Assembly: GCA_023333565.1 (NCBI GenBank)
Contig: JAJKFH010002994.1
Span: 1,860,001 to 1,924,000 of the forward strand
Source of the DNA: Puffinus mauretanicus
Lineage: Eukaryota; Chordata; Aves; Procellariiformes; Procellariidae
Reading direction: 5' to 3'
Length of the DNA stretch: 64,000 bases
Every line of letters begins with the position of its first letter. The first letter of the stretch is position 1. Shown here in pieces: positions 11,401 through 26,400 of this stretch. Made by a program: the position numbers and the translations under genes. Under the pieces are notes generated by a model. The model saw only the letters and a list, made by a program, of their open reading frames with translations, did not search any database and had not been told where the DNA came from.

Positions 11401-14400
11401 GTAACATGACTGAGTCATGCAGACCATGACAGAACCAGGAATCAACTCTGAGCTTCCCAAAACCCAGACAAGCCACCCCCGAATACATTTCATGACAATG
11501 TTCACTATACAATAGAAGAACCCAAGCTAGAACTTAGGGCTAAATAATGGAAGTCAAAGAGGGGAGGAGGGAAGAGTATGCCACTTCACACCAGTTTCCA
11601 TCTATCCACAGAGCCAGATCCATTTCCAGCTCCATGTACACGGGGTACACAAGCACACAAGGAGAGGTTCTCACACCACCCACCTGAACAGCACAGCAGC
11701 TGCTGCCGAGAGCACTAAAAGGAGGAAAGAAAGCACTGACAGTCCCTCCTCCCTCCATTCTCTCTCACTAAGTTTCTGAAGACTGAAAGTATAAATGTTC
11801 AGAACTTTTTTCCTTGCATCTCTACCAGAAGCAAGTCATCAAGAAATGCTCACAGAGGGAAGGGAACCCACCAAGCTTCTGCTTGTCCCTGACCGAGGGA
11901 GAGAGGGAACATAGGGGACTAAGCAGACCCACATGCTGAACAGTATAACTAAAGGACATTTTTTGCAATGTTTATTTTGGCTGTTGTTAGAGGGAGGAGC
12001 CCAAAAATCCAGAAGCCATTCTCACAGAAAATGTCAATGCTTTCCCAAGTTTAAAGATTTTTTTTTTTTTTTTTTTTTCATAGACCGTATGAAAATGCAG
12101 GGAAAAACCATACAGGACAGCTGAGGGAACAGAGGAGAATGAATTCTCCACAGAGACATCCAGTACTCTGAAAGCACGTCAAAGATATCAGTTAAATCAC
12201 TACTGGCCTCATTTTACAAGCGAAGAGGCTGAGAAAGGGCAATGAATTAAGAATTTATAAAGACGGACAGATAAAAGTTCAGGCAATCTTCAAGAAAAAA
12301 AATTGAAGAACCTTTTTTTTAGACATTTGATGAAGTCACTGTTAATAATTTATCTCCCTACAAATTAAGACACCGATAATCAAATGTGATGCCCTTCAGA
12401 AATGAAGGGCATGTCTACACTGGAAGGCTACATAGTATATCCCTCTCTCCCACACACATTCTGAGTGGCTCCAGCTAGTTATTTTAAATCCCTAGCTGAA
12501 CAACACAGTAGCAACAAAACCCTCTAATAAAAGTCTTCAGACAGCATACAGTACCTTTCAAATGGTATGAGTCTTGGAAAAGAGGTCTTGGGTTATCTAT
12601 ACCATCCCTTGCACAGGCCATGTAATCCCCTGTCTGTCTACATTCATGCCTTTCTATAGAAACAGGTTGCCTGCCCAGTCCAAGTCTAAGTAACCACCTA
12701 AGTGGAAGGAGGCATTACATGCATCTCATTAGGATTATGTGTATATTTATCTGGTAGTCGCCAATACCGGTGACCTGGAGTGCTTTGGTCTTGCACTGAA
12801 CTTAGGTATCAGATTCCGTGAGCATTTTTACATTTCAGGATGCCTTGATCCCATTTTGGTTTCAAACAGAACACACTATCTGCTCTGCCCGTCCCTTATG
12901 ACATTGACAAAACAAGCAAAGGAAAAAATAGTAGTAAAGTTGGGCCCTTCCTATGATGTACTGACAGCAGAAGACAGAAAAAGGAAACCCTCAGGAAACT
13001 GCTGTGTACAAGCCAGAGAAAGCAGTTTTAACAACAGTTTTCTGAGGGCTTTTTTGTTTTGAAGATGCTTGGCTGTGAAAATACACGTTTTCTGGAATAT
13101 TCCTCAAAATCCTTTCCCACTTCCCCCTGACTTTCACATCATAACTGGGACTGTCAGCGTAAGTTGGGAGTTACACAAAGCACCTCAGTTCAGGAGGGGA
13201 AGCCAGTCCCTGGGAAAGGGATGACATAAAAAGGTAATGAAACTATGTATTCAGATCCTGAAGCTTCCTGCCCCAAATCTGTCAGTGAGTTACTAAAAAA
13301 TTGGCATGGCTTCAAGATCACTCTAAAGCCAAGACAGCAATTTTGTAACGTATTAGAAAGAAAACAGAAATATATGTAACGGGGGAACAAACACCAAAAA
13401 TGTGCCCACAATGACAACTAGAAGAGCTGAAAGACCAAACTGAGAGGTGCTTGATAGAGTCAAAAAGACAGTGTGTGAGCCCCAGCAGCAACCCCACAGA
13501 GATCCCTCGCCAAAACTGCGACAGTTCCCTGCATGAAATGGGGAACTCGGGCCTCCCGGGCTCTGCCACTAGCCTCATCACACGACTCCGGGCAGTCTGA
13601 ACTCACAACAGCCAGCAAACTCCTCAGATAACACGGGGACAGAGATTGCTATCCACCGCAATGGGATGTTCTGAAGCCAAGTTAAGAAACACTCAGATTG
13701 TCCATGCAGAAGGAAGGTCTCTGGGATGTCTCAGGAGACCCAAGTCTGACTCTTGGCTCAGCTCCCAGCCAAGCGTGTCATCTGTAAAACAGGGTGAACA
13801 ACTTTAGTAAACTAAATACATTAGCTCTTGGGTTTCTGCAAAATACTTTCTTCATTACATCAACAACTCACTGGTTTGAATTTCCTTTGTAAAGCACTTT
13901 GAGACCTACCGATAAAAGAACAAAGCTCTCGAAGAGGAAGAAGTCTCTGACAGATGCTCTAGCATCTCGGGTGAGCTCTGTCATTTACAACATGAAGCAA
14001 CTTTATTTCTTTATACTGTAAACACAACTGAGTTGTCTAGATTCCTAACATTAGAATAAACTTGAACAACTGTAGGGGCTCACACACTGTCTTTTTGACT
14101 TTACTTCAGTTTAAAGCAGTTAGGACCAGGGAGGCTAAAACTGTGCCAGAGCTATTTCTCTACTTCCTTACCTTTGCTTGCTGTCCAATAAAAAAACAGC
14201 TCACGGGGCAGTCCCACAGCTTGTGGACAAGGCTTTCTGCCCAGGTGACGCAGCAGAACAAGCCAAGAGCACCAACAGCAAGCAAGGCTCTCACAAGAAC
14301 AAGTCAACTCCAAAGTACCCACTAGGATATCAAGGCTTCCCTCACTGACAGTAAGGAGATGGCAAACATGAATCTCTCATGACTGCTGTATATGTTTTAT

Positions 14401-17400
14401 AAGCATGCTTAAACATTTTGGAAACAAATAAGGTCAAGTTAGCTTATGTAAGCACAAGAGCCATTGCCTCGCAGCAGCCGGAGCTGCTATTTCAGGAAGC
14501 TGTCTCTTCATTTAAAGTTCCTGGCCATTGGTTCTCCCTCATCTGCCTCTTAGTTTTACACACATAATTCAATGATATCCAAGACTGCAGTTTTCTCACA
14601 TTGCTTCTTTCCCAGTTCCAGCACATATCACTGCCTAAAACCATCCCAGGCTCCCTGCTCCTCACCAAGTGATCTGCAGGTATGCAATACAATCACTGAG
14701 ACAAGAGAGGGTGAGAAAGCAGGCACCAGGAGGTAGCATCCTATCCTCTCTCACAGCCTTACACCTGCAATGGCAATCCTGCACTTCAAGTGCTACCAGC
14801 CCCATAGATGCAAATCTGACCAAGGACACAGAGAGCGTAGCAAAGCCTTCAGGTGACAGCTTCCTTGTGAACAATACCGCTGCTTGAATTACAAGTGCAC
14901 ATCAGTATAGCCAGTTAAAGAGTTGGCCCTCCCAGGTTATTTCAGACTTCTCCCTAGGTCAAAGAAAGGTATAACATTCTGCATTATCATTTTTTCCTCT
15001 TAAAACAGCTGTTTGTGAGGGATGGTGGCAGGAATGGCCAACGACAGCAAATGCAGACCTTTCAACTAGAAGCAGGGCAATAGAACTTCATCGTTTTCCA
15101 AAGCATCATGAACTACTGCTCTCAGTCGAGGTTCTCATGGGTAAGCACTCACTTGCCAACATGTACCCACCTCTGAAATCATGGCTGACCTGGAATGGCC
15201 CACCGAAAACAAGTCTCAGATGAAAAGGGACGAGACTGAGCTGCAGGAGAAACTCTCAGTTCTGCAAATGCCCTCCCTACCCTCTAGCTAAGCAAAGGCA
15301 CGTATGGACAGCAGGGACAGAAAGGGCTATCGTTTAGCCCAAGCTCTTGCCTAACGCAGTCCAAGCAAACTCACCCTGTAATTTCAGCATCAGCCCCATA
15401 GCTTCCACCCAACCTGCAGCTTCTCTTTCAGTTAAGCAATCAATCTCCACCTGGCGATTCAGAGCTAATAAACTCTTCAGCAAGTAATTTTAATGGTGGA
15501 TTACTCTCTTTGACAAATACATACTTTCTACATTTGCTAAATTTGCTCAGTTTCCAGTCTCTGACTTCTGCTACAAAGGATTTTTTTTACTATCTCTAAA
15601 AAAGACCAGTCGTGATATGAGTATTGTTCTACTACACCATAAAGCCACTGCATGTGTTTACAGCTATTACTCACGTAAGTGAGCATTTCTGCACCACCAA
15701 AAAGACACAGAATACCTTTTGCAGCTTTAGAAAGTTTTGCAGCACAAGTGTCAGCCTTTGTGTATGAACCAAAACTGTTACATGGAATATAAAGTCCTTG
15801 ATCCCTCCTAATTACAGCAACATTTAAAGACGTGAAGCTGCCCCAGCTCCAAGGAGCCATACCAGCACTGTGTTAGTGCAAGGGAGGGAGCAGAAGGAAG
15901 GGAGACAAAACCCAAGACATGTATGTCCACCAGAAGAGCACTCTGTAAAAATGTTATGTCAGGGCTTTTTCAGGCCAAAAAAAGAACTAGCACCTATATG
16001 CTACTGGCAGTTAATACCATGGGAGGCCTCCTGCCCGCAGGGTATACTGTGGACAGCCCAAACAAACTGACAATATTTCCCAGGAATTCTTCCTTAAACA
16101 CAGATAACCACAGAAATGAGAGGCACTGAGGAAGCTTCGGTAGCAAAGCTCATTAAAATACTGGATGGGTTGCAAGTTGCTAAACTTTCCCTGACAAGAA
16201 CAACATAAAGGCATTGTAAATGTTTGTGGTTTCCCAGTGAATCACCGAGTCCTGCAGGTATTCAGCTGCTAGAGAGAACATGGAGACGACCGGGTTGGAA
16301 GGAGTGGCATGTTTTATGCAGCTGGAAAATAAAATCATACCTAACTCCACCCATTGGATTCCTGATGTAACCATTAAATAAAAGCTATTGAATGAAACCC
16401 AGGATTACCTGCTTCCTCAAGAATTATAAACAGCACCTCTGAATTCCTTGATTTAAACTTGCTTAGATTTTGTCCCTCCTTGACAAAAGAAGACGGAGCT
16501 AATTGTTCTGTTCCAATATGGTAAATTATAGAATGGACTAAATTACCATGTAACCAAGCATTTAAAGAAGTAAGTAAAGAATGAAAGCTACACTTAGAAA
16601 GAGGTCAATACTACAGTTACGTAGGAACACCAAGACTGGAATCTCCCATGTCATCAAGTTTAGTCACCACATCATAACATTAATTTGGCTGCTTGGTTCC
16701 CCCCACGTCAATCCACAAGAATATAATTGAATGGTATTTGCTTCTTCAGTCTCCTGTCCCACAGATCACCTCCTACATAATAGCTGCACCCAAAAAACAT
16801 CTTCAGGTACAATCCGCACTTGCCACTGAATCAGGAGTCCTGCGATTTCTGTCACTGTTTTCTCTGTAAAAATTATTTTCCAATGTGTTTTAAGGTTTCC
16901 TTGATAAACAACATTAGCAATGGAGTCTGGTCCAGAAGGCCTGCAACGCACCAGGAGTCAGAAGTGTAGTGCACCTCTGTTCTAGCTCTTTGGCCCTGAA
17001 GTTCATTCAAATACAGAACTTCCATAACATTTTCTGAAATTAAGTAAATGTTCACAATACCTTTCAATTCAAAACTTATTTTTTAAAACCACCTTAAACT
17101 GATCTGTTTGAGTGTATTCCCTAAAACTCGAGCTCTGCCTCTTGGATCCATACATAGGCACCACTGAACTGTACCAGGCACATTTCTTGCACTCTGTGAA
17201 AATACATCTAAACAGCGGTGTTACAAGAATGCTGTAATCTTGGTGGACGCTACTCAGACCTGGTGCAAGCAGGCACAACCCCTCTAAGATCAGTTAAGCC
17301 GAGTACAGCCGCATACTCCAGCTCTGAGAACGAGCACCACACTAGTAAAAGCAGCACCCATTAGGTGCTATCTGTACGTTTAACATGTCGAAGCTTGTTA

Positions 17401-20400
17401 CCTCTGTCACTTGGCTGATGCTTTCTCTGATCAATTCCTCCCACTCCTCCTCTGTCATGAAGAGCTTCAGTTCACGAAGTAGCAGAACCTTCTGGAGAAG
17501 CAAACAGGCCTGGGCCTGAAAGAGAAAGGGGAGAGGAGACGTGAAACTCCACACTCTCTAGGGAAGGTGTTAGCAACGCAATACCCTGCTGAAGCAAACA
17601 GCTAAGCACAGCATCCAGGGAATGCCATGTTACAGATGCTGCATATCCTCACTAACATGTATGTTGCTCTGTTAGAAAACATTCTCTAGACCCTAACAGA
17701 GTCACTCCTCAGGAGATAGGGTGGTGGGTTTTGGTTGAATGCACACACTTAAAAGGGAAGGTCAAAGGAGGGATCATGCGGCTTCTAGATTTAGGCATTA
17801 ATATCCAAAATACGCTTTAGTAGCTGCTCTGAGTGCATCACTTTCAGTCTCCAAAAGTCTTCAGGCAGCCCTTTGCGTGACTGTAGCCTTTACCGTGCCC
17901 TGATGAATGCAGTAGGCACAAATAAACAAAAATAAAAGCTGGCAGGTTAGCAAATGCTTGGTTTCAAAGGAACCCTAGATGGAAACTGCTGTTCAGAGCA
18001 GAACTCAGCCTTGCCCTGGGGTCAAACTTGCTCATTAAGTCTCTACGTTAAGACAGCAATGAAAAGAGTAGCCACTAGAAAACCAATAGCTATCTGCAAT
18101 CTTCTTACAAGTCCTTTTCTGTTCCAGAATTCCTATTTTAAGGCTTTTTTAGGTACAAGAAAAATGCAGCAATAGACAAAAGCAAATGATAAAATGCACA
18201 GAATACACTAATGAGGATTAATGCAAATAGTTTAGAGGATTTAAAGGGAAAATTTTTGTAGCAGCATGGAGTTAGTGAGCAAATTCTACCCACATGAAAA
18301 GAAAAAATGTTGCCTCTAGCTGCCATCACGCAGATGGAAATTGAATGCAGGTATAAATACCAAAAATCATTGGGAATTACAGCAAGAGTTAATCTCGTCC
18401 CAAGAAAGCAAGGGCTGCCATTTTTTAACCACACATTGCAACTGAATCCACCCTACAGAAAACAACCGAGCAGTTTGAAAAACTCTTTATCAAAGACACC
18501 ATTGAGATCAAAAGCCTGAGAGGTCTCAAGAAAAAATGCAGCCTGGTGATACCCAACCCGGCCTCCAGATACCCCCTAGGTCCAAAGGAAGCAACCTGGA
18601 AAACATGTAGCAGGAGGCTAAAAACTGGCCATATGGTACCCGCACTTCTACTGGAGCATTTTTAGGGACCTATTTACTGAAGAATTCAAGGTGAGGGAAC
18701 AGAAGAAATCCCTGGATCTCCTGAGAGCAATAAGACCATCCAAAGCTGTAGGCAGTCGAACTGAACACCTCAGGAGCTCAAGGAGGTCTGTGTTTCCTAT
18801 ACAACATACTCCAAGCTTCTGGGAAGGACATGACACGGAACACAGGTCCCCCACCGGATAATTCCGGCACTCGTATTTGTGTTACAACACAGTAATGTTG
18901 TACACACATCTATGTAAGCTTACCTCCAGTTTGCACCACTATGGCTAACAAAGAGAATTATCCAAATAGAGCAAGTTTGTGTCACTCACAAACAGAATTT
19001 CTGTTCTTTACTCGAGGGAGAAAATGCAGCAGGGAACCAATGAGACTACGTCAAAAGATTTATGTTGATTTAACGAGAGAGCGCACCCTAATGCCACATT
19101 CGAGGCAGGCAAGCTTACATATTCCTTGTAATTATGGGGAGGCTGTGTCTTACCGAACGAATTATGGCATGTCTGCATGCATGCACCAAATGTAGTGGAA
19201 AGTCACTTCAGGGCAATTACAAAGAGAACGTGACCCTCGGAGTAGATGAAAGGCCATAATTCATTCTGTAAAGCTCAGGCAGGGTCATAAACCTCAAGAC
19301 ACTGTCTCTTCTTTGACAATTACAAAAGCATTCATACTGCAAGTGGGTGCAAAGCCCAGAGAAGGGTCCTGTTACGCTATTGTGAGAGTACCTCAGGACT
19401 ACAGATTTACTCAAGAGGCCAACAGAGGACCAGAGGCCACAGCGATAAGGGCCTGCTCAGGAATCGTACCAGTCAGCAGTGGGTGGGAGCACTGCAAGTC
19501 AATGAGGAAAAGAACTGGAAAGAAATCAAAGCCACCCAAAGGAACAAGGAGCTCTGGAGACCTGAGACTCAAATGCTGACTGACAGAACAGATCCTGAAT
19601 GGGATCTAGTCCTCAGTAAGCACTAAGCTTGAAAATGATTTTAAAAGAAAGGAAAAACCCCACTGAACCTTCCCTTCTGTGTGTCATAAATGAGGAAGGC
19701 AAAATGCCCAGTCATCTGGGAATCCTGGCTGGTGCTATCACTCTTTAGTAATTTTGTCACACTCATAGTTTTCACGCCTCCAGCCCATATATTAGATTCA
19801 AGCAAAGAGAAAATATGTTTTGAGTTTCACATAATTAAAACATTGCTATTGCTGTACTCAACACAATCCTGCGTTTCCCAATTGTTTTTTAACCCAATGA
19901 TAATTTAGTACTAAGCATGAACAACTTTTCTCATTTGAAAGAATAAAAATAAAGTAAAAGATTTACTTGCTGGTTGAAATAAAATTTGGCTTTAAGAACA
20001 TCTCAGTCAGAGAGAAAACGTCACGCTAATAATTAGAAGGTCCTCAGTGCCCAGTACCATGCTGTGCTGTAGTTTAAGGTTATCATATTCATCACAGAGT
20101 CAGTGACTCTTCTATTCCTAGAGTTAGTTATTAACACGTAGCTCTCGTATAGCCTATTTTTCCAGAGCAAACTGCACAGTTAAACAGCGAATGTTAAACT
20201 ACGGGGAGAGGAACTGACGTCAGCGGAGTCAGCCAGAAAAATCAGGGGCAGAACCAAAACTAAAACCCAATTCTTCAATCCCAGTCCAAGGGTAAACCCA
20301 GTAAGCAACAGCACTTCCCACTCCTCCTGCTGATGCCATCCCATCTTAGCAAGTTCAAACCAAAACAGGAGGGGCACCAAGTTTCTTCTTTAGAAAGAGG

Positions 20401-23400
20401 TGCAACCATCACACCTCGCTCACAGCATCTATCAGCATGTGAAAAAGGATCCTGGATGTCATCAGAAGATTGCTTAACAAGTAAATGTACTCAGAGGAAA
20501 CAACCTAGCAACCAGGACCACAAAGCTGCCACATCACCTTGGAAAGTAACAGTCCTCAGCAATGGCTTTTCAGCCGTAAGTCCATCTGTCAGGGCTGAGA
20601 AACATCAAACCACTGGCTGGAAGGGCATGAAACAGCTCCCCATAGAATAGTCCCTGGCAGGATTCCCAAAAAGGATTTTAAACACTCAAAGAGGAATCGC
20701 TTTCATGACCTCCAGGAGCTTCACCAGGTAACATACGCTTTATCACCTAATGTAAGAGGGGCTAAGAGTATGAGCACTTTGCAAATGTAAGGAAAGACCC
20801 AAAGTGAGTCAGATCTCTATGAACTATTTCCTTGAGGTCACAAACAAACAGCTCTCTTTTTGCAGTTCATTTTCCTTGTTTTATCTTCTCAAATAAATGG
20901 ACACAATGCAGCTGAAAGTAGACACATTAGACGTGTGAACGTCTATGCATTTGGAAGTTAATGTTCATCTCGCCCTCACACCTGCTTTAGAGGGCTAGTC
21001 AGAGTTTTCAGATACCACAAGCCCTCTTACTTGCCCATCTTGACACATCACACTAGCCTGATTTTTGGGAGCCCAGACACTCAAATGTTTTTTATGAAAA
21101 CAGCCTCAAAAAAAATGAGCCTGCTCGGAGGATTTTTCAAGCCATGTCCTAGAATGAGGCTCTTCCCATTGCTAGCCACTTCTGAAAACACATATCACTA
21201 CCATTTGGTGGTGCTCCTGTGACAATACTAATCATCCAAAAAGATCCTTTAGAAATAAAGAAGTCACAAAATCTACCTATTTTCTGTTCTGTGAAACAGA
21301 GGTTCTAGTGTGTGTGCGCATGCATGCAAGAAAATACATGTGTGCAAGAAAATTACATGAATGCAAGCATGCAAGACGTTTTCATTCATACACATTTAAA
21401 AAAATAAAAAGCAGCATTTTACAAGCTTGCTCTGGAAGACACAAGCCCTCTCCTTGCTGAGCAGTAGAAAAAAGAAACAGTAGTAAAAACAAACTTTCCC
21501 AATGCACGTATCGCATGTCTGATTCCTGTCTACTTTCTTACAGCTTCCTCAGAAGCAGTTGGAACCTGTTCACTAGAGGAGGCACTGACCTTACACAACT
21601 AACCAATTCCTACCTCCTCACCAAGACTTTTGAAATGCAAGGCCACACACAGAACACCTTAGGAGGAGCCAAGCCACCCCAGCTAGTTCAAATCTTTTGC
21701 ATCAGAACACTATCAACCCCCATAATCTCTCACAGTCCATCATCTACCCTTGACATGTTCATGATGTGTCTTTTATACATGATACAGGGATCAGCTGCAT
21801 GTTTTACCATCACATCACAGACCAGCAGCAATTCAAAGTTTGGAAAGTACTCCCACAAAATCCAGCACAGACCTGGAGCTCAACAACCACCCAGTTCTGT
21901 CCCTCTCCCTCCTGCCCTCCCCAGCATCACTGATTTTTTTGAATGTTTGACAAGCATTTGGCAATTTTGGAGGCTGCCAGAACCATACTGTTCCCAAGAA
22001 TATCATAGAGGATTCTCTGCATTTTCTCAGCGCCAGATCAAGCCTGCTGTGTTCATAACAGCCCTGCAAGAGAGTCAAGTATTATCAATTCTTCACAAAT
22101 GGACAAAAATAGCAGAAGACCCAAGAGTCCCAGCTACCAAACTCCAGTCCAGTTCAGAAGAGAAAGTTGTCGTCCCCCCATATGCACAATCTCTGAAATG
22201 AGAATGTGAGAATAGTTACAAGCAGTTGATAGCCACATTAGAGCTTTTTATTAAGGGCAGAGGAGAATGCTGCAGCCCATCCTGTGCCCTAGGAGCCACC
22301 CAGTTCCCTAATCAAAACATTTTCTCGTTAATGTCAGTTTTTAAAAAGAAAGACCATAAAATAGTACAGAAATAAATAAAAGAGAAGTCTGTTCAAGCAA
22401 GGATAGTAGATACATACATACACTCCCACATATATCTATCAACCATATGACTAAATGAGGCAGAAACGCTCATTATCAGTCCACACGGGAGAAGACGATA
22501 ACTAACTGCAGCACTGACCCTCTGATTTTCTGCCAGCTTTGTTTATTTCTTTCTTATCTACAATGATTACACAAAATGTTGCTCAGTATAACCGGTCAAG
22601 ATTTCTTTCTGAAATAGTAAACGTGCTCACTGCAGTAACCGAGATGTGCTGGTAATTCCCAGATGTACTCACCTACCCCATTTAGATGCTAAACAGGAGT
22701 GCGAGCTGGTGGGGTTGCTGGGTTATACAACCTACCTTTACCCTTCGCAGTAAAGGACACAACATGCAGCCTGACTATTTAAAATGGCAAGCAACGGATT
22801 AACCCCTACCAATTCAGCCACTGTTGTCTTATTGAAAGCAAATATCTAGCACAGGCATAGTAGCCATGTAGGTCATGGCACCTCTCCCCAGTCACCATCC
22901 GGGTGACTCACCATCCAGGTGAGCTGGATGGAGGGGAAGAGATCAGGATGTCTTTCAATCACTGCAGTTGTGAAAGAGAAAAGCCAAAAACAAACAAGCC
23001 TTTGCAATGATGTAGAGGTTCTGTTTGTAATGTTGAAGAGATGAAGGCATGACCTAAATTCCGGGTTGTTTTTCAAAGGAAAGCACGCTGTTAATAAGAT
23101 GACACTTGTTTCTGATATGAAAAAGAAATGCTTTTCTCAGTCCCAGTGTTTAGGAGGCTGGCTGGAGGTGGCTTTGCAAGCAAGTGAAAAAAGATACCAC
23201 ACAGACACACTCCCGTGAGAAAAGACACTGAAATCAGCAGCCACCCTCTGCCACCATCAGAGGAGCATGAAACTGAAGATGTGCCCACACTGCAACATGC
23301 CGAACACCAAGTCTGAGTTTTCACACAGCCATTTTGTCAGATGATCTCAAAGCAGCTTGCAGACTACAGCTGATTAACCCTTCCAAATTCCCTTATGCAC

Positions 23401-26400
23401 TTCCAGCTTAGAGGAGAGAGGTGGCAAGTTTAACTGGCTTGCCTGAAGCATATGGCAAAATTAGGTCTGACCCAGGACAGTATTTGAGCTACATCAGACC
23501 TCCCTGCACATTATAAAAGAAACAGTGGGGAGTTTAAATGCTTAACAAAGACATCAAGATGGATTTTCCCCACCTTATGCCTACCATTTTTGCATCGTGG
23601 ACACAGTTTTATCAACATGAAGCATGTCACCAGCATGGTAAGACCTTCTTTTTCCCTTTATATATATAATACATATATAAAAAGAAAATGTTACCTGGAA
23701 AATTACAAGTTTGTGCAACCCAAATATATTTTTAGAACCGAAGAAGCATCAGGAGCTTTAGTGCTATCTTCATTTCACTGCTCTTGGAAGTCCAGGAGAC
23801 AAAAATATACAGGTGGTATCACACCACACAGGCTACTGGTATTTTCAGAGCACTGATGTCTCCCTTCTGGCGTGCACACTACAGCAGCAAAGCTACAGCA
23901 CAACCTGACCTGCCAGCACATCTGATTCAGTGCCAGAACACGTTATAAAACAGCAGCTCTCAGTATGTAATCCTCAGCATTAAGACTATTCTACAACCAT
24001 AGGGATATGGCAAAAAATAATTGCACTTCTAGAAATTCTCGCCTACCAAGCCCTTTGAGACTGCAATCCAATGAATCACATACTGCATTTGTGACAAATA
24101 CTACCTGGAAAGCTGGGGTAAAAAAACATATGCCAAGAATAAGGGAAATTCTAAATAAGCTTTCTTTGAATTTTAAGAAATAGTCAAACTATGAAATAAA
24201 TTCCTCAGCTATCTGCAATTTGTTACATGTTTAAAAAACAAAACAAAACACAACACACGCCCCCTCAAAAAAAACCCCAAACCCACAGCAAGCTCCAGCT
24301 AACAGGACTATCGGTTACAGGAGAATAACCTGTCATTTATTACTACAGGGCAGGATATCTGGGGCACCACAGCAAAAGTCTCTTCCAATTATTGTCAAAG
24401 CTTTGTAAAAAGAAAACAAACAGCATGCAAAGCCATGAAGCAAGTGCCTATCTATCCCCATTTCTACTCCCACAGCTAAACTACTCTGTTTTTACATTGA
24501 CATTGGGTGTGGGATGGAAAGAGCTCCAACTGAGCCTTTCTTTCTTTTTCTTGCGTTTCAAGGCTTGCTTTTCATTTCTCTACCACATTTGTTTCATACA
24601 TTTGAGGATTTCTGAGCCTATAAGCTACAAGTTTGTTTGATACGGTTTGGCACACAGAGTCCAAGTTAGGACAGCCTAGAAGCTTATTCAAAAGGGCAAA
24701 TTACGAAACAGAAAGAAGAATAAGGCCCACAACAATGGAGCTCCCTGTTACATACAGCAAATTCACAGCAGGTAGTACAGAAGCAACGGCAGTTCAATGT
24801 ATGCTATATATATGCAAGTTTCCTAATATTCCTTGACACATTATAATCAGAATTATAAAAGACTGAGCACTCCAACACCGTGGGCAAGACAGTCTTCTTG
24901 GCTAGGAACTGTCATGATAATACTTAACAGAGGAGTTAAACTTGTGACTAACTTAAAAGTTGGGAGTTTCACACAGCCTGTTGACCTCAACAGGACCAAG
25001 CTGCAAATTCTCTGGGGGAGGTGAGAAGAGGAAAAAAAAAAAAAAGAGGACTCTCTCCTAAGTTAAGAACAAATAAAAAATTAGCCTTCAAGATCCTTAA
25101 CAAGGATCCTCACTGAACAAGCATGAAATGCCATTTATTTACTTAAAACATACAAAACTTATTTGAAGGCTTTAGATGTAAAAAGTGAAAACCAGAGGTG
25201 ATAAAGAAACACTTGCCAAATCAATTTTCCTCAATCCACAAGCTGTAACCGCAGTATTTCACACATGGTGCGCAGACACACATGTTCCATATATGTTTCA
25301 AATTCAAGGGGAAGGGAGGATAAGGCCAAGCCCCAGCTGTAGTTTAAAAAAACTATTTTTGAGAACAAAAATTAATTTTTAACCTCCTCAGCACTGCTGA
25401 AACAAGGCGCACACAAGCAGTGAAGCCAAGATTCTCCTTTAGCCACTATCTAAAAGGTTTCAAAGTGGCAAGTGCTAGCGCGTCCTGGGATAAACGGGAC
25501 TGTTACGACAACGTGGCTGGCATGTTTGGTTACGCAGCACTGCCCATGCCAGGATACCTGAGCATCTCCGTAACTATTCTTGGTTTAAAAATGTGCTGCC
25601 AATGCTCCAAGGCAGCATCATAAATTAGACATTCACTTTGACCCCAAATTTATGCTATTGTCCCCTCCTGATTAAGGCACCCAGGGAGTGCCTTTCCTGC
25701 ACCCTATTCCTGGCTGCCTCCTGTCCTGCCTGGCCCAGAGATATTGCCAGGCGCAAGCGGAGCTCGAAGTCCTGCCATGCACCACACTGCAGCAGCCACT
25801 ATGAGAAAGCACCCTGCGCAGAGCTCCTGGCTGCAGGGCCCGGTGCACACAGCGACGGGCAGAACAGGCCTGTGTGACAGCACTGACAGTGCGGTGCCTA
25901 GGCTGGGCAGCCGGCTCGCAGCAGGAAAGCCGTCTTATCTGTCACTACATTCCTGGTGCCTGCAAGCAGAGTCAGAGAAAGCTCATGCTGGCCCAGGAAA
26001 GACCATGAAAATCTCTTCTGCATGATCATCTGGCTCAGGAGCTGAATTCAATATTTCCTGCTACAATCCAGTGTCTTCAGACTAATCAATCATCTCTTTC
26101 AAGACATTCCCTCAGCCAGCCTTGACAAGGTCCAATATTGTTGTCTGAGGTAGGCAGAACGTGAGCAGGATCCAATTTGGCCAGCACAGAAGTTGTCCTA
26201 CCAGATGCCAGTTTCCAAGTCTGCAAATTTGCCCTCCTGCTTCCAGGAACAGATGAGGCACAATAATGCAGTAGAAGTAAACACTGATCAGAAACCCCCA
26301 CCCATCAACCACTACCCCCTGCTCCCACACCTTCCCTGTGCCCACACGCCAAGCTCTGGGCCAGGAAGGAGTTTCCTCCCAGCCCTCCCTCAGTCTGGCC

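Larger units (their letters stand above)
5759..17401 (-). other. Intron 24 (11.6 kb)
   Basis: Second largest intron. It holds several MIR-like SINE fossils, an AAT microsatellite (7423-7444) and a 21-T run (12058-12078). Open frames here are short and lack conserved motifs, so no nested gene is called. Confidence 0.85.
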
